This document shows, piece after piece, positions 44,081-53,904 of a stretch of 64,000 nt of DNA. This stretch comes from Nematostella vectensis (lineage: Eukaryota > Cnidaria > Anthozoa > Actiniaria > Edwardsiidae), in assembly GCF_932526225.1 (NCBI RefSeq), contig NC_064037.1:15934601-15998600 (forward strand). The letters are read 5' to 3'. A program made the translations under genes and the position numbers. Under the pieces are notes generated by a model. That model was not told where the DNA came from and did not search any database. It saw only the letters and a list, made by a program, of their open reading frames with translations. The stretch's first letter is position 1. The number at the start of each line of letters is the position of its first letter.

Positions 44081-47000
44081 TTAACAATGTTCAATAAGTC
44101 TTTGTGGTTTTTTGATAACCCTGCCAGATGCTGTGCTCATCGGTGTCGTCTCGTGTTGCCTCTCTGAAGACTTTGGTGGTGTAGGCGATGCTGTCACATT
44201 ATTGCTTAACTGTGTGGGGTTGTTGGTACTTTCTGGTGGTAGTTGAGGAATGGCTGGTATAACAAAAGGACTTGTGCTCATCGATTGATCATTAGGTGTT
44301 GAAATGATTTGTCGTCGATTTCTCCTGAAGACACGCCCACGCTCATCTCCTAATAAGTACGATCGGGGCAATACTTCTGCTTTCCTCCACTCAGCCTCCC
44401 GGTTTGGACGGATACGCACCTTATCTCCAACTTGTAAAGGAGGGAGATCATGACTATGACTATCATAATACTTTTTTGAAACACTCTGACGATGTTTCAA
44501 TGTCTTCACAACTTGATTTGGGTCAACAGGCTGAGGCAGTAGCAAACGTCGATGAGTCGGTAGTTGGGTACGTGTTCTCCTACTCATTAGCAGCTGAGCT
44601 GGAGACACACCTAAGTCATCAAAGGGTGTATTCCTGTATTTGAGTAATCCTTCAAAAGGATCTTTGTTGTCAGCAGCCGCTTTCTTTAAAATCCGTTTTG
44701 CGGTCTGAACTGCTTTCTCGGCAGCTCCATTTGATTGTGGATACTCTGGAGAGCTTGTGGTGTGACGGAAACCCCACTCATCTGCAAACTTTTTGAACTC
44801 ATGTGAACTATTAAAAAGGTTTCTAGTGTTACTGTACTGGGAGCCATTGTCGCTCAGAACTTCCACCGGGATCCCAAACCTTGCAAAAATCTTCTTTAAG
44901 TTATTGATAACACAATTAGCAGTGGTTTGGCGTAACAACTCAATCTCAAAGTACTTTGAATACAAATCGGTAACAAGCAAATAGGAATGTCCGGCATATT
45001 CAAAGATGTCAGTACTGATCACTTGCCAAGGCAATCCAGGAACCTCACGTGGTAGTAGGGTCTCTCTTGGCTGTTGGTTTCGGAAGGCATTACATATGGA
45101 GCAGGAACTAATCTTGTCTTTGATCTGTGCAGTCATTGAGGGCCAGAAAACATATTCTCTTGCAAAACTGAGACTTTTGTTCTCACCCATGTGTGCGCCA
45201 TGAATTTCTTCTAGCACCTCTGCCCTCAACGATCTCGGGACAATGATTCTGTCTGCTTTGAATAACAAACCATCTTCTACGCTAAGTTCCTCTCTAAAAC
45301 TCCAGTATTCTCTCGCTAGCTCATCAAGTTGATGTTTTTCTGCTGGCCAACCTTTAACGACATATTCCATGACCACTTGAGAGGTAACATCGCAGTTTGA
45401 TGCTTCCTTGAATTTTTGCAAAGTGCTTGAATCTACACCAAGACTGTCAATTAAGTTGATTCCAATCATCTCTTCTGGTTCACTAACTGGTTTAGTGTCA
45501 CTAACTGGGGCTCTGCTTAAGCAATCTGAGATGAATTGTTTCTTTCCTGGCACATAACGAACATCAAGGTCATACTTTGTCAGCTTTAACAACATCCTCT
45601 GCAATCTCGGTGGTGCTTCATTCAAGGGCTTTTTGAAGATGGCTTCTAGTGGTTTGTGGTCGGTTTCAACTACAACACGACGTCCATAAACATAAGTATG
45701 GAACTTTTCAGTTCCCCAGACAATTGCCAGAAGCTCTCGCTCGATGTTGGCATACCTTGTCTCAGCAGGTGATAGTGTTTTTGAGCCAAATGCTACAGGT
45801 CTTTCGTCCTGCAGAATCACAGCACCTAATCCCGTGCCACTTGCATCAACATTAAGCACTGTCTCTTTGGTGTTGTCAAAATAGGCTAAAACTGGCGCTG
45901 AGGTAATGACTGCTTTGAGCTTGTCAAATGCATGCTGTTGAGGTGTCTCCCATACGAATGCGGTATCATTCCTTGTTAGCTGCGAGATAGGGCCCTGGAG
46001 ATCAGCTTTATGTTCAATAAATTTATCCAGATAGTTTACAGTTCCTAGGAAACGTAGTATGCCATCTTTATCGGTCGGGGCAGGCATCTCGTTGATAGCT
46101 CTTACCTTTTCAGGATCAGGCTTTAAACCGTCTGCAGTAAATAGGTGTCCAACGTAGTTGACTTCAGGAACTCGAAGTTTGGCTTTACGTGGATTGAACT
46201 TTAGACCTATCTCACGGCTCCTCTTCAATACTGCAATCATCTTGTGATCTAGCTCACATTGATTTCCACCATGTATCAAAAAGTCGTCAACGATTATTTC
46301 TACTGGTACTCCTGCGAAGAGTCGGTCCATCTCTCGTTGGTAAATCTCGGGCGCGGAACTTATGCCGAATGGGAGCCGCAGGAATCTGTATCGACCCCAG
46401 GGGGTATTGAAAGTCAGGAGCTTCGAGCTTTCTTCGTCTACTGGTAGTTGCCAAAAACCGCTGCATGCATCCAACGTTGAGAATATTTCAGCACCGGTGA
46501 GTTTGTTGGCAACCTGTTCCACTGTGGCCATCGGATAATGGGGTCTCTTGAGGGCTCTATTGAGGTCACGTGGGTCTATACATATTCTGATGTTGTCTTT
46601 GGTTGGTGGGCTTTTCTTTTCTTTGCCTTTTCGTTTATCGATTACTAACATCGAAGAGACCCAAGGGGTATGTTCTTCTTCTTTAACAATGATCCCATCT
46701 TCTTCCATCTCTCTCAGCTTCTGTTGAGTTGGGTCTAACATGGATACTGGGATCTTTCTGGGTGCGTGTATAACTGGAGTTACTGCAGAGTCTACCTCTA
46801 GGTGTACTTTGTTGGGTAACATTCCTGGTTTGTTACTGAAGCAATCAAGGTAATCTTTCAGAACAGGGTCACTTGTGAGGGTTGTGGTACTTTTGCTTTG
46901 TTCTCTGGACAAGTCGATGTTTGATGTTTGTGCTGATGGTGAATCTAGCAATGTGAGATCCATGAACTGTAGGACTTCAAGATCAAGGCAAGCCTCACAA

Positions 47001-48124
47001 CTTAGTAGTGGGGTGAACTCTCCATCAACTACAAGATATAACAGATCTATCTTTCGATCTTTGTACTGTGTTGGAAGGCGGACACATCCTTTAGGGTAGA
47101 TGGGCTTAGTCGCAAGCCAGCCCTTCAAAGGCTGGTGTACACGTTTCAACGGCTTGTTGGTGATGCTCTTGTACAAGTTGTAGGGGATGACAGTAGCCTC
47201 CGCACCCGTGTCTGCTTTCAGTTTGACCTCTTTTCCTGCTATCATGACTTTTATCAGGCTCTTTTTGGGTTGCTGGTTCTGTAACACGCTTCCGACTTCA
47301 ATGGATCCAAAGTATGTGTGGGTTTCGTTGCTGTCACTTGAGTCATACTCCTGTTCCACCACATGCACTTCTGGATCTTTTTTCTGTTTGTTTTTACACA
47401 TCTTTGCAAAATGGCCTGTTTTGCTACAAATCTTGCAATTCCTTTTAAAGGCTGGGCATCGTGTTGGGTGTGCAAATGAATGGCGATATCCACAGAACTT
47501 ACAAGACGGCTGTTCTTTCTTAACTTGGACTGGTTGCACAGACACTGTTTTACTTGGGACTACTGTCTGTGGAACAAACTTATACTTCTGCAGCTCAGTC
47601 GCCTCATAAGTTCTGCAGTAATCATGCGCGGTTTGTAGGGTAAGGTCTGGCTTTTTCAACAACTCCCCTCGCAATTCATCGCTGGTTACTCCCCCCACAA
47701 TACGGTCTCGTATCAATGAATCTCTAAGTGCTCCAAAGTCACAGTTTAATGAAAGCCGTTTTAGCTCACTAACAAAGTTGTCAATTCGTTCACCCTCCTT
47801 TTGGTTTCTAAGATTGAAGAGCAGTCGCTCATAAATGACATTCTTAGCTCCTCGACAAAGTTCATGGAACTTTCGGCACACATCACCATAAGATTCATTA
47901 CTCTCGCCTGCAGTATACACAAAGTGGCTATACTCTTCAATTGCACTCGGTCCAGCACAGTTAAGTAACAAATTAACTTTTAACTTATCTCCCTTGTCGT
48001 CCTTTCCTTTTGCAACCAAGTAAATTTCGAACTGCATTAGGAACTTTCTCCAATTTTCTGATGCATTCGCATCCAACACCAAAGGTCCCGGAGCTCGATG
48101 ATAAATTTCCCCACTTTCGGCCAT
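44081..48124 (-). CDS. Gag-Pol polyprotein of the Gypsy element
   Basis: A single uninterrupted frame of 1358 codons opens at 48157. I prefer the Met at codon 12 (48124, MAESGEIYHR) as start because it is closer to usual Gag starts. Order by residue: Gag-type helical region (30-200), two zinc-knuckle-like CCHC modules (about 219-254), retropepsin-like protease with DTGAE (316-320), reverse transcriptase (about 470-640, VDDF at 623-626), RNase H (from NVDASGTG, about 769), integrase with an HHCC zinc site (about 986-1022) and DDE core (D in STDIFEY about 1050; SDNGSQY 1102-1108). A single Gag-Pol frame without env is usual for several Metaviridae clades. No stop or frameshift is seen, so the copy may be competent. 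Confidence 0.96.
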   Translation of the reverse strand: MAESGEIYHRAPGPLVLDANASENWRKFLMQFEIYLVAKGKDDKGDKLKVNLLLNCAGPSAIEEYSHFVYTAGESNESYGDVCRKFHELCRGAKNVIYERLLFNLRNQKEGERIDNFVSELKRLSLNCDFGALRDSLIRDRIVGGVTSDELRGELLKKPDLTLQTAHDYCRTYEATELQKYKFVPQTVVPSKTVSVQPVQVKKEQPSCKFCGYRHSFAHPTRCPAFKRNCKICSKTGHFAKMCKNKQKKDPEVHVVEQEYDSSDSNETHTYFGSIEVGSVLQNQQPKKSLIKVMIAGKEVKLKADTGAEATVIPYNLYKSITNKPLKRVHQPLKGWLATKPIYPKGCVRLPTQYKDRKIDLLYLVVDGEFTPLLSCEACLDLEVLQFMDLTLLDSPSAQTSNIDLSREQSKSTTTLTSDPVLKDYLDCFSNKPGMLPNKVHLEVDSAVTPVIHAPRKIPVSMLDPTQQKLREMEEDGIIVKEEEHTPWVSSMLVIDKRKGKEKKSPPTKDNIRICIDPRDLNRALKRPHYPMATVEQVANKLTGAEIFSTLDACSGFWQLPVDEESSKLLTFNTPWGRYRFLRLPFGISSAPEIYQREMDRLFAGVPVEIIVDDFLIHGGNQCELDHKMIAVLKRSREIGLKFNPRKAKLRVPEVNYVGHLFTADGLKPDPEKVRAINEMPAPTDKDGILRFLGTVNYLDKFIEHKADLQGPISQLTRNDTAFVWETPQQHAFDKLKAVITSAPVLAYFDNTKETVLNVDASGTGLGAVILQDERPVAFGSKTLSPAETRYANIERELLAIVWGTEKFHTYVYGRRVVVETDHKPLEAIFKKPLNEAPPRLQRMLLKLTKYDLDVRYVPGKKQFISDCLSRAPVSDTKPVSEPEEMIGINLIDSLGVDSSTLQKFKEASNCDVTSQVVMEYVVKGWPAEKHQLDELAREYWSFREELSVEDGLLFKADRIIVPRSLRAEVLEEIHGAHMGENKSLSFAREYVFWPSMTAQIKDKISSCSICNAFRNQQPRETLLPREVPGLPWQVISTDIFEYAGHSYLLVTDLYSKYFEIELLRQTTANCVINNLKKIFARFGIPVEVLSDNGSQYSNTRNLFNSSHEFKKFADEWGFRHTTSSPEYPQSNGAAEKAVQTAKRILKKAAADNKDPFEGLLKYRNTPFDDLGVSPAQLLMSRRTRTQLPTHRRLLLPQPVDPNQVVKTLKHRQSVSKKYYDSHSHDLPPLQVGDKVRIRPNREAEWRKAEVLPRSYLLGDERGRVFRRNRRQIISTPNDQSMSTSPFVIPAIPQLPPESTNNPTQLSNNVTASPTPPKSSERQHETTPMSTASGRVIKKPQRLIEHC

Positions 48125-48193
48125 CGTTTCCTTGTTTTGTCGACTTTTCTTTAACAATTAATATTCTCCAGTGGTTAACCTCTTCTGACACCA

Positions 48194-48369
48194 TGTAATA
48201 AAAGGTGTTTACTTCAAAATTCGGTTGTTTTTTTTACAATAAAGCTCTACAAAATCAAATCTACCGAGTGAAAAAACTACAACATAAGACAACGAGGAGC
48301 TCTATGCTCGGGGGGCCCATAAGATAAATAAGGGGCCACAGGGGGCCCAAAACAAATAATATTATAACA
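48194..48369 (-). repeat. 5' LTR of the Gypsy element
   Basis: It is 176 bp, identical to 43859-44034. For the minus-strand element this is the promoter-side LTR, followed directly by the primer-binding site. CAGGC lies just outside at 48370-48374. Confidence 0.97.
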
Positions 48370-49062
48370 CAGGCTCAAAAAGGAATTTATAATTTATACA
48401 ATAACCTATCTAGTTGGATGGAAATTTTACTTATTTTTAACTAATGTAAAGCTCTTTTTTGTAGATATTTTTAAGATGTCACCACACGTAGCAGTCACAC
48501 ACGTGACAAAATTGTCATGTGTGTGACAAAAACTTCTCTTCCACAAAACCTGATCTAATGTAACCTGTAAGACTGTTTTTATTTTATACAACAAGGCTGC
48601 TCTATTGATTTATAATCTGAAATATAAAGCTCATAGATAATCAAATATTTCATTTTTGAAAAAAAATGTATTTCTTGTGTCACGTGTGTGACATGATAAA
48701 TTTCCTAAGTGTAGTTTGACCCCATAAAATAGAGCAAAATTAAAATCCAAAATAATATTCATTCTTAAACACTTCAGTAGGTTCTGCTGCTCATGCTAAT
48801 TTCATTGGTATATGAAATATTTTTGTTTTGGTCAACTTCCAAGCCATAATACCAAAAGTGATTTATATCAACAATAGCCATACTAAAATAACGTAGTTCC
48901 ATTAAAAAGTTTTTTTCTTGTGAATATCTTTAAAAATAGACATTTTGAGTGCATACTAGCAAAATATAACATCCATAGCTTTGATTGAAATCAATAAATG
49001 CAATGTTCAGAAAGTTTTAAAAATTGGGAATACAGGCTCTATTTCCAGAGAATCGCCCTATA

Positions 49063-50243
49063 CAGTCCTTACTCTGAATACTTAGGTAATGCTCTACGGA
49101 CAGACATACACTGTTAATAGAAAGTCTATGCTTGTTGACTGGCACTATTGCCAGTTCACATGCCATAACCTGATCAGTGTAAACCAAAACTTAGATCTAA
49201 TAAAAAGAAATCATTTTAAAGTTTATGAACAACAGTATGGCAATTGTAATTGTAGTTGTTCCTATACTGTCATTATATTGAGCAATTAATCACAGTATAT
49301 GATTTGATAAAGGTAATTGAAATAATTGTATGATTCAATTTATTTAAGTAAAATATGTTGATAGTGAGTTCAACTGAATAGACAGAAAGAAAGTAGTGCT
49401 CTCACTAACCCTGAGGCAGACATGCAAGCAAATATGATGACAAAAACATCTATAAATAAAATTATCTATTATTAGATGGGTTCATTTTATATTGGATAGA
49501 TTGGATTGGCACAATGAAAAATCTGCAATGAGATGCTCTATCACTTTATTAAAGTCCTCTTTACAATGAATGGTCATCCTACTTGGCCTATGTTTTAATT
49601 TTTACTAAACTGCTAAATTATCAATGCCAGGATTGCCTAGGAAAAAGATGTAGTATTGTAATGCCTCACAGTGCTTTCCCTGCAAACAACAATTGCATGA
49701 TGTAGCATATTTCCTGTGTTTTCTTATTTCCTGTATTTTCATGTGTCTTGTGGTCAGGGCTGAACAGTGCTGGCCATGTTTGTACTAGACACTGGCAGAC
49801 AAGTTAAGTGTTGTTGAAAAAAACATGCAGAAGATTTTGTCCAAAAAAGGAAAACAGCTTTACAACATTTCCAACACTACATAATAGTATGAGCCAGAAA
49901 CCAACAAAAACTTGCACACATGCAAAGACCTCTTACACCCCCCCCCCCCCCCCCACCTTCCACACTCATGCACACGCTAACGCCCATGCAGAGCTCCCTA
50001 ACTCCTTGATGCGTATCAGTGCTTGCAGGAGCAGATCTAGGAGTGGGTGGAGGGGGTCCTCCCCCCCTATTTTCAGACTCTTGGGATATAAAATAACAAG
50101 AAATTTGGAAATTAAGGAAGAACTATGAATCTTGCCCCCCCTTTCTTGAAACTCTTGTCCCCCCCCCTTCCTTCCCTGGCTTGTACCTGAGAATTAATCT
50201 AAACAATATGCTGGCACTGTTTTACATGGTGTTGTTTAAAAGA
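49063..50243. other. Intergenic, no gene recognised
   Basis: The interval is AT-rich. Near 49935 there is a C-run, and at 50030-50075 a G/C-rich imperfect hairpin that starts AGCAGATCTAGGAGTGGGTG and resembles one end of the MITE at 63361. No polyadenylation signal for the tyrosinase gene could be chosen with confidence. Confidence 0.45.
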
Positions 50244-53200
50244 TTACACTGTCGCGTGATCAGCACGTGATTCTTTTTTAGCCAACTTCAAGCCTCTCTT
50301 TCTCTTTGCTGCAGCCTCTATATCTTTAATACGCATGCCTAAAGTGCGGTCAGCCGTTGTACGGAGGTCGCCGTTGCTGAGAGAACGCTTGGGCTCAAGG
50401 GAGCTCTGTTGTGCCATGGTACTCAACTGTTCTGACCGTGACGTTACCATAAAGATCTTGAATTCTAAGGTTCCTGATTCAGTGAATCTGAAATACAAAT
50501 CGGAACACCTTTATAATAACTTTCCGTAGAAAAAGGCTACACTAGATTTGCCAACTGACATTGATATCAAGCATGATGTTGTCCTTCGTATTGGTCTATT
50601 GAGACTGACGCAAGAACGCATGTATGTATTACGGAAATGGAGGATATTCCTAAAAGTCTAATGCTGATACGAACGTCAAAGAAAATTGAGATTTGCTTCA
50701 AGTTTAATACGTAAATTCCTGATTAAGACAACAGTCTCCCACCCACTCACTCCCGCTGCAGTATTTCTGTCGCTTCCATGTTATTACTCTTATTACAACG
50801 TCACCGCATTCTTTTGCAAGCAACGCGTCTTACCTTTTCCGCGGAATATCCTTCAACTCCTTGAGGGAGAGTGTCTTCAAATAGCCGTGAACCCTCTGGT
50901 AATGATCATGGGACGGGTGTTCGTACATTACTTTTACCCCTCCTGGTTGCCTAGACAAGTCTAGGAGATCCCGGGGGGAGTACTTTTTGGCTGTCATTCT
51001 ATAACCTTTGCTCTGTGTTGAACACAAAGTGAAACTTGTTTTTATGACGTCATGCACTACCAAGGTCAATATGATGTTAGCGAAATGGTAACTAATCTCA
51101 ATAACTCTACATAGAATACCTTTGGCAAACAAGACGGATCTTAGCCTCCCTCGCAGGCGTTTTTAGGCAGGCGTCAGCGAGCGACGCCTGCGAAGGTGGC
51201 TAGGCGGATCCAGGTGTGGGCCAAACGCATATTTCAGGATTTTTTTAAGAAGTAAATACAATTTCTTTTAATGACGGCTTGTTGAGTAGACCATGGCGCA
51301 AGGAAAACGCATTAATCAGCCCCTCGTTACCAGTCTCACCTCGAAGAAGCTGTCACGCTGCTTTCTGTCCCCGTTTACGTCACCAATCTTCTGCCAGTCA
51401 GCCCACAGCTTGTCCGTGAATCCATGATGCAATAGGAACTCAGGGGCGTTAGCCGAGCTGGTTGAGCACATGGTCCCACCGCGCCCGCCGATGCGGCAGT
51501 GCATGTTATTATGAAGAGTGTCACGCAACACCATCTCGAACTTGGTGAAGTCGTTCCCAGGAACACGGTTAAGCTCGTGAACTGCTACTACATCTGGTGG
51601 GTTCCCTGTGGTGAGATAAAATGCGCAGCGCACTTAGATACTTGTCAATTGAGGGAACAGCTATAAGGAAATACCGCTCTTGTTGCCATATAAGGGAATA
51701 CCGCTCTTGTTGCCATATAAGGAAGTACCGCTTTCGTTGCCATATAAGGAAGTACCGCTCTTGTTGCCATATAAGGAAGTACCGCTCTTGTTGCCATATA
51801 AGGAAGTACCGCACTTGTTGCCATATAAGGAAGTACCGCTCTTGTTGCCATATAAGGAAGTACCGCACTTGTTGCCATTCAGCCTATTTAAAATGTTTGG
51901 CGCGTGGTCTTTGCGCGCTTAACTCAAAAACGTCACGTAAAGGACACATTCTCTCAACGATCACGTTTATGCCTCAAAAGTTACACCAATTTAAAGTTAC
52001 ATATATTACCGTTAAAACTTCTCTTTAAGCACCCGTGTCTGTTGGATGGGGTGGTCTTCCAGCGATTACTACGAAAAGGCCCGTTCACGACACACTGTCC
52101 CCGGCCGCCATTACCTCCGAAACCCCAAGGGGCGCTAGAAAAGACGTCATTAAACTGAAAAACAAAACGGACAAAGGTTTAGTGAATAATCACATGGGCG
52201 TTACGTCACATTGTAAGATAGTCACGTGGGTTTTAGTGGTTGTTACGTCATATTGTATAGTAGCATTAGTGTTACATCAGGCTGTACAATAGTCACGTGA
52301 GTGTTACGTCATTTGCCCAATAGTCACGTGGGTGTAAGCATATATTGTACAATAGTCACTTGTGTGCTACGTCATGCTTAACAATAGTCACGTGAGCGTT
52401 ACGTCATTTGCACAATAGTCACGTGAGTGTTACGCCATGCTGTACAAAAGTCACATGGGTGTTACGGCATTTTGCACAATGGTCACTTGGGTGGTATATC
52501 ATGCTGTGCAATAGTCACGTGGTTTTTTACGTCATGCTGCACAATAGTCACGTGGTTGTTACGTCATGCTGTAGGACAGTCACGTGGGTGCTAATAAAGC
52601 ATAGCAATCTAATGTGTTACATGACACGTTTTATTATCGCCTCATACCCCTCGTTTCCATGGTAACCCAGAGAACAGACTCCAGTCCCAGTAGGGTAGAG
52701 TGACGACTGGGTCGACTCTCCGCAGAAGGTTTTCGATCTCCAGCAAATAGAGGCGATGCCAGGGAAGAAACTGATCCGCCCTGAAAAGCAATCGAACTCA
52801 TTATCATTGGAGAGACGTAACCCCCCCCCCCTCCCCTCCCTAAGGGATAGCAATGCAAATTCCCAGGAATCCCCAGAGACTTTTGTAGATTTTCCAGGTT
52901 CAAAACTAGGTCAAGTCTCTTTATACTGGGGACTGTGACGCCCTCGTGGATCGTTCATGTCAGGCCAATAATCTTATAAAGCAGTCCGGATAAGACCTTA
53001 TATGGTCATATATTCAGAGTAGTCATTAGAATTAGTTTGCGTTTGAACGCTTGCTTGATTTTACTAGTATAGAAGGCTATACTTACTTATGAATTCCGTT
53101 TTTGAAGTTGTTTGTGTGCGTCGCAATAAGTTGGTCGTAAGATCTTTTGTAGGGGTCCTGTGTAGAAACTTTAATCAAAGCGTTGATAAACCGCATCCTC

Positions 53201-53904
53201 TCCTTCCATGGCATGGAGGTAAAGTCCCTCCGGATCCGAAAGCAATCCGTCATCCCGCCCCTCCTACACGTACAACGCTCGCTTTTCCCATTGAACGCGA
53301 CCTGGCCTTCACTGCACGAGGCTTGGCTACCAGGCTCACCAAACGGCTTCAGATAACACTGACATGCTTCAGTCACATGACCTTGAAAGTACAAAGATTT
53401 GTGAAAGTGGACTAACCATGCCGCCATTTTAGCACAATACGTAGTCACACAAAGCATCCATTTCCATCGGTTAATTTAAGCAAGTAACTGAGATACTGTA
53501 AATGAAATATCGTTCATTAAGATTAGCCTTCTTAATGGTGGATCGATATTTTGTTTTTTTTTTTGTAAATAGATCGCTTCATTTTCAAATGTCCCCCGTT
53601 AGCCTTAGAGCACAGCTCCCGGTACCAAAACCACATTGCCTCTTCAACCCATCCCCATCACAGCATTCATTATCTGCCCAGTTGTTTTCTTTTTTTATTA
53701 TTATTTCAGAAGCGGCGGATCATTTCTCTAGCCTAAAATTGTAGCCTTGAAAATATGCTTCACTGGGAAAGAGTCATCAGCCCCGAAACCTAGAAACGTA
53801 CCTGCGATGAAGGTGATTAAGACGCAGCATAAATACACGAGACTTGTCGTGGCAACTAAAAGAGAAGTAATATGACAATAAGCAAAGTCTATTGAAGCCG
53901 TCAT
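50244..53904 (-). CDS. Secreted tyrosinase-family copper oxidase, 7 exons, 454 residues
   Basis: Transcript-order exons: 53904-53802, 53381-53087, 52780-52648, 52154-52010, 51605-51340, 51012-50834, 50487-50244 (1365 nt, all phases agree). Tyrosinases oxidise phenols to o-quinones using two copper ions. Residues 1-35 are a hydrophobic leader ([20 protein letters not shown]). A Cys-rich segment (CQCYL, ASC, CTCRRG, DCFRIRR) follows. Copper site A: His in ATHTNNF, GIHK and [20 protein letters not shown], then LPYWDWS. Copper site [12 protein letters not shown] and [21 protein letters not shown] and CLKRSFNG between the sites are family hallmarks. The C-terminus ([11 protein letters not shown] to [10 protein letters not shown]) is short and basic, with no obvious membrane anchor. 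Melanin or skeleton/tube sclerotisation are possible roles; choosing needs expression data. Confidence 0.93.
51660..51882. repeat. 26-bp tandem repeat, about 8 copies
   Basis: The unit is CCATATAAGGAAGTACCGCT CTTGTTG, with ACTTGTTG and TTCGTTG variants. It lies in the tyrosinase intron between exons 4 and 5, starting about 55 bp upstream (in transcript terms) of the exon-5 acceptor. Overlapping frames on both strands here are repeat artefacts. Confidence 0.95.
52195..52592. repeat. 30-35-bp array of alternating CACGTG and TTACGTCA motifs
   Basis: Units read roughly CAATAGTCACGTGGGTGTTA CGTCATGCTGTA. Intact CACGTG occurs about eight times and intact ACGTCA about seven times, with further decayed copies (CACTTG, CACATG, ACGCCA, ACGGCA). 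It occupies nearly all of the tyrosinase intron between exons 3 and 4. Confidence 0.92.
53418..53485 (+). repeat. Dispersed GCCGCCATTTTG repeat, copy d
   Basis: It contains GCCGCCATTTTAGCACAATA, then AAGCATCCATTTCCATCGGT TAATTTAAGC. This is a good match to copies b and e. It lies in tyrosinase intron 1. Confidence 0.6.

Larger units (their letters stand above)
43859..48369 (-). mobile_element. Gypsy-type LTR retrotransposon, apparently complete
   Basis: It is 4511 bp with two 176-bp LTRs that I find identical base for base, 5'-TG...CA-3' ends, and a perfect 5-bp target duplication CAGGC (43854-43858 and 48370-48374). On the minus strand the 5' LTR is followed by TGGTGTCAGAAGAGG, a likely tRNA primer-binding site, and the 3' LTR is preceded by a polypurine tract (GAGAAGGGAGA). 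One long gag-pol frame fills the interior. It inserted about 80 bp upstream of the transposase start of the host DNA transposon. Identical LTRs mean very recent insertion. Confidence 0.97.
40922..49058. mobile_element. TIR DNA transposon with nested retrotransposon
   Basis: An 11-bp perfect terminal inverted repeat (GGGCGATTCTC, 40922-40932; GAGAATCGCCC, 49048-49058) is flanked on both sides by TATA (40918-40921, 49059-49062), which may be the target duplication or part of the TIR. Subterminal zones at both ends carry palindromic GTCACGTGTGTGAC-like motifs (about 40935, 41115, 41325 on the left; 48490, 48515, 48680 on the right). Removing the Gypsy insertion and one TSD leaves about 3.6 kb, enough for the transposase gene inside. 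Superfamily is not assigned: the ends and short TSD fit none I can name with confidence. Confidence 0.8.
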
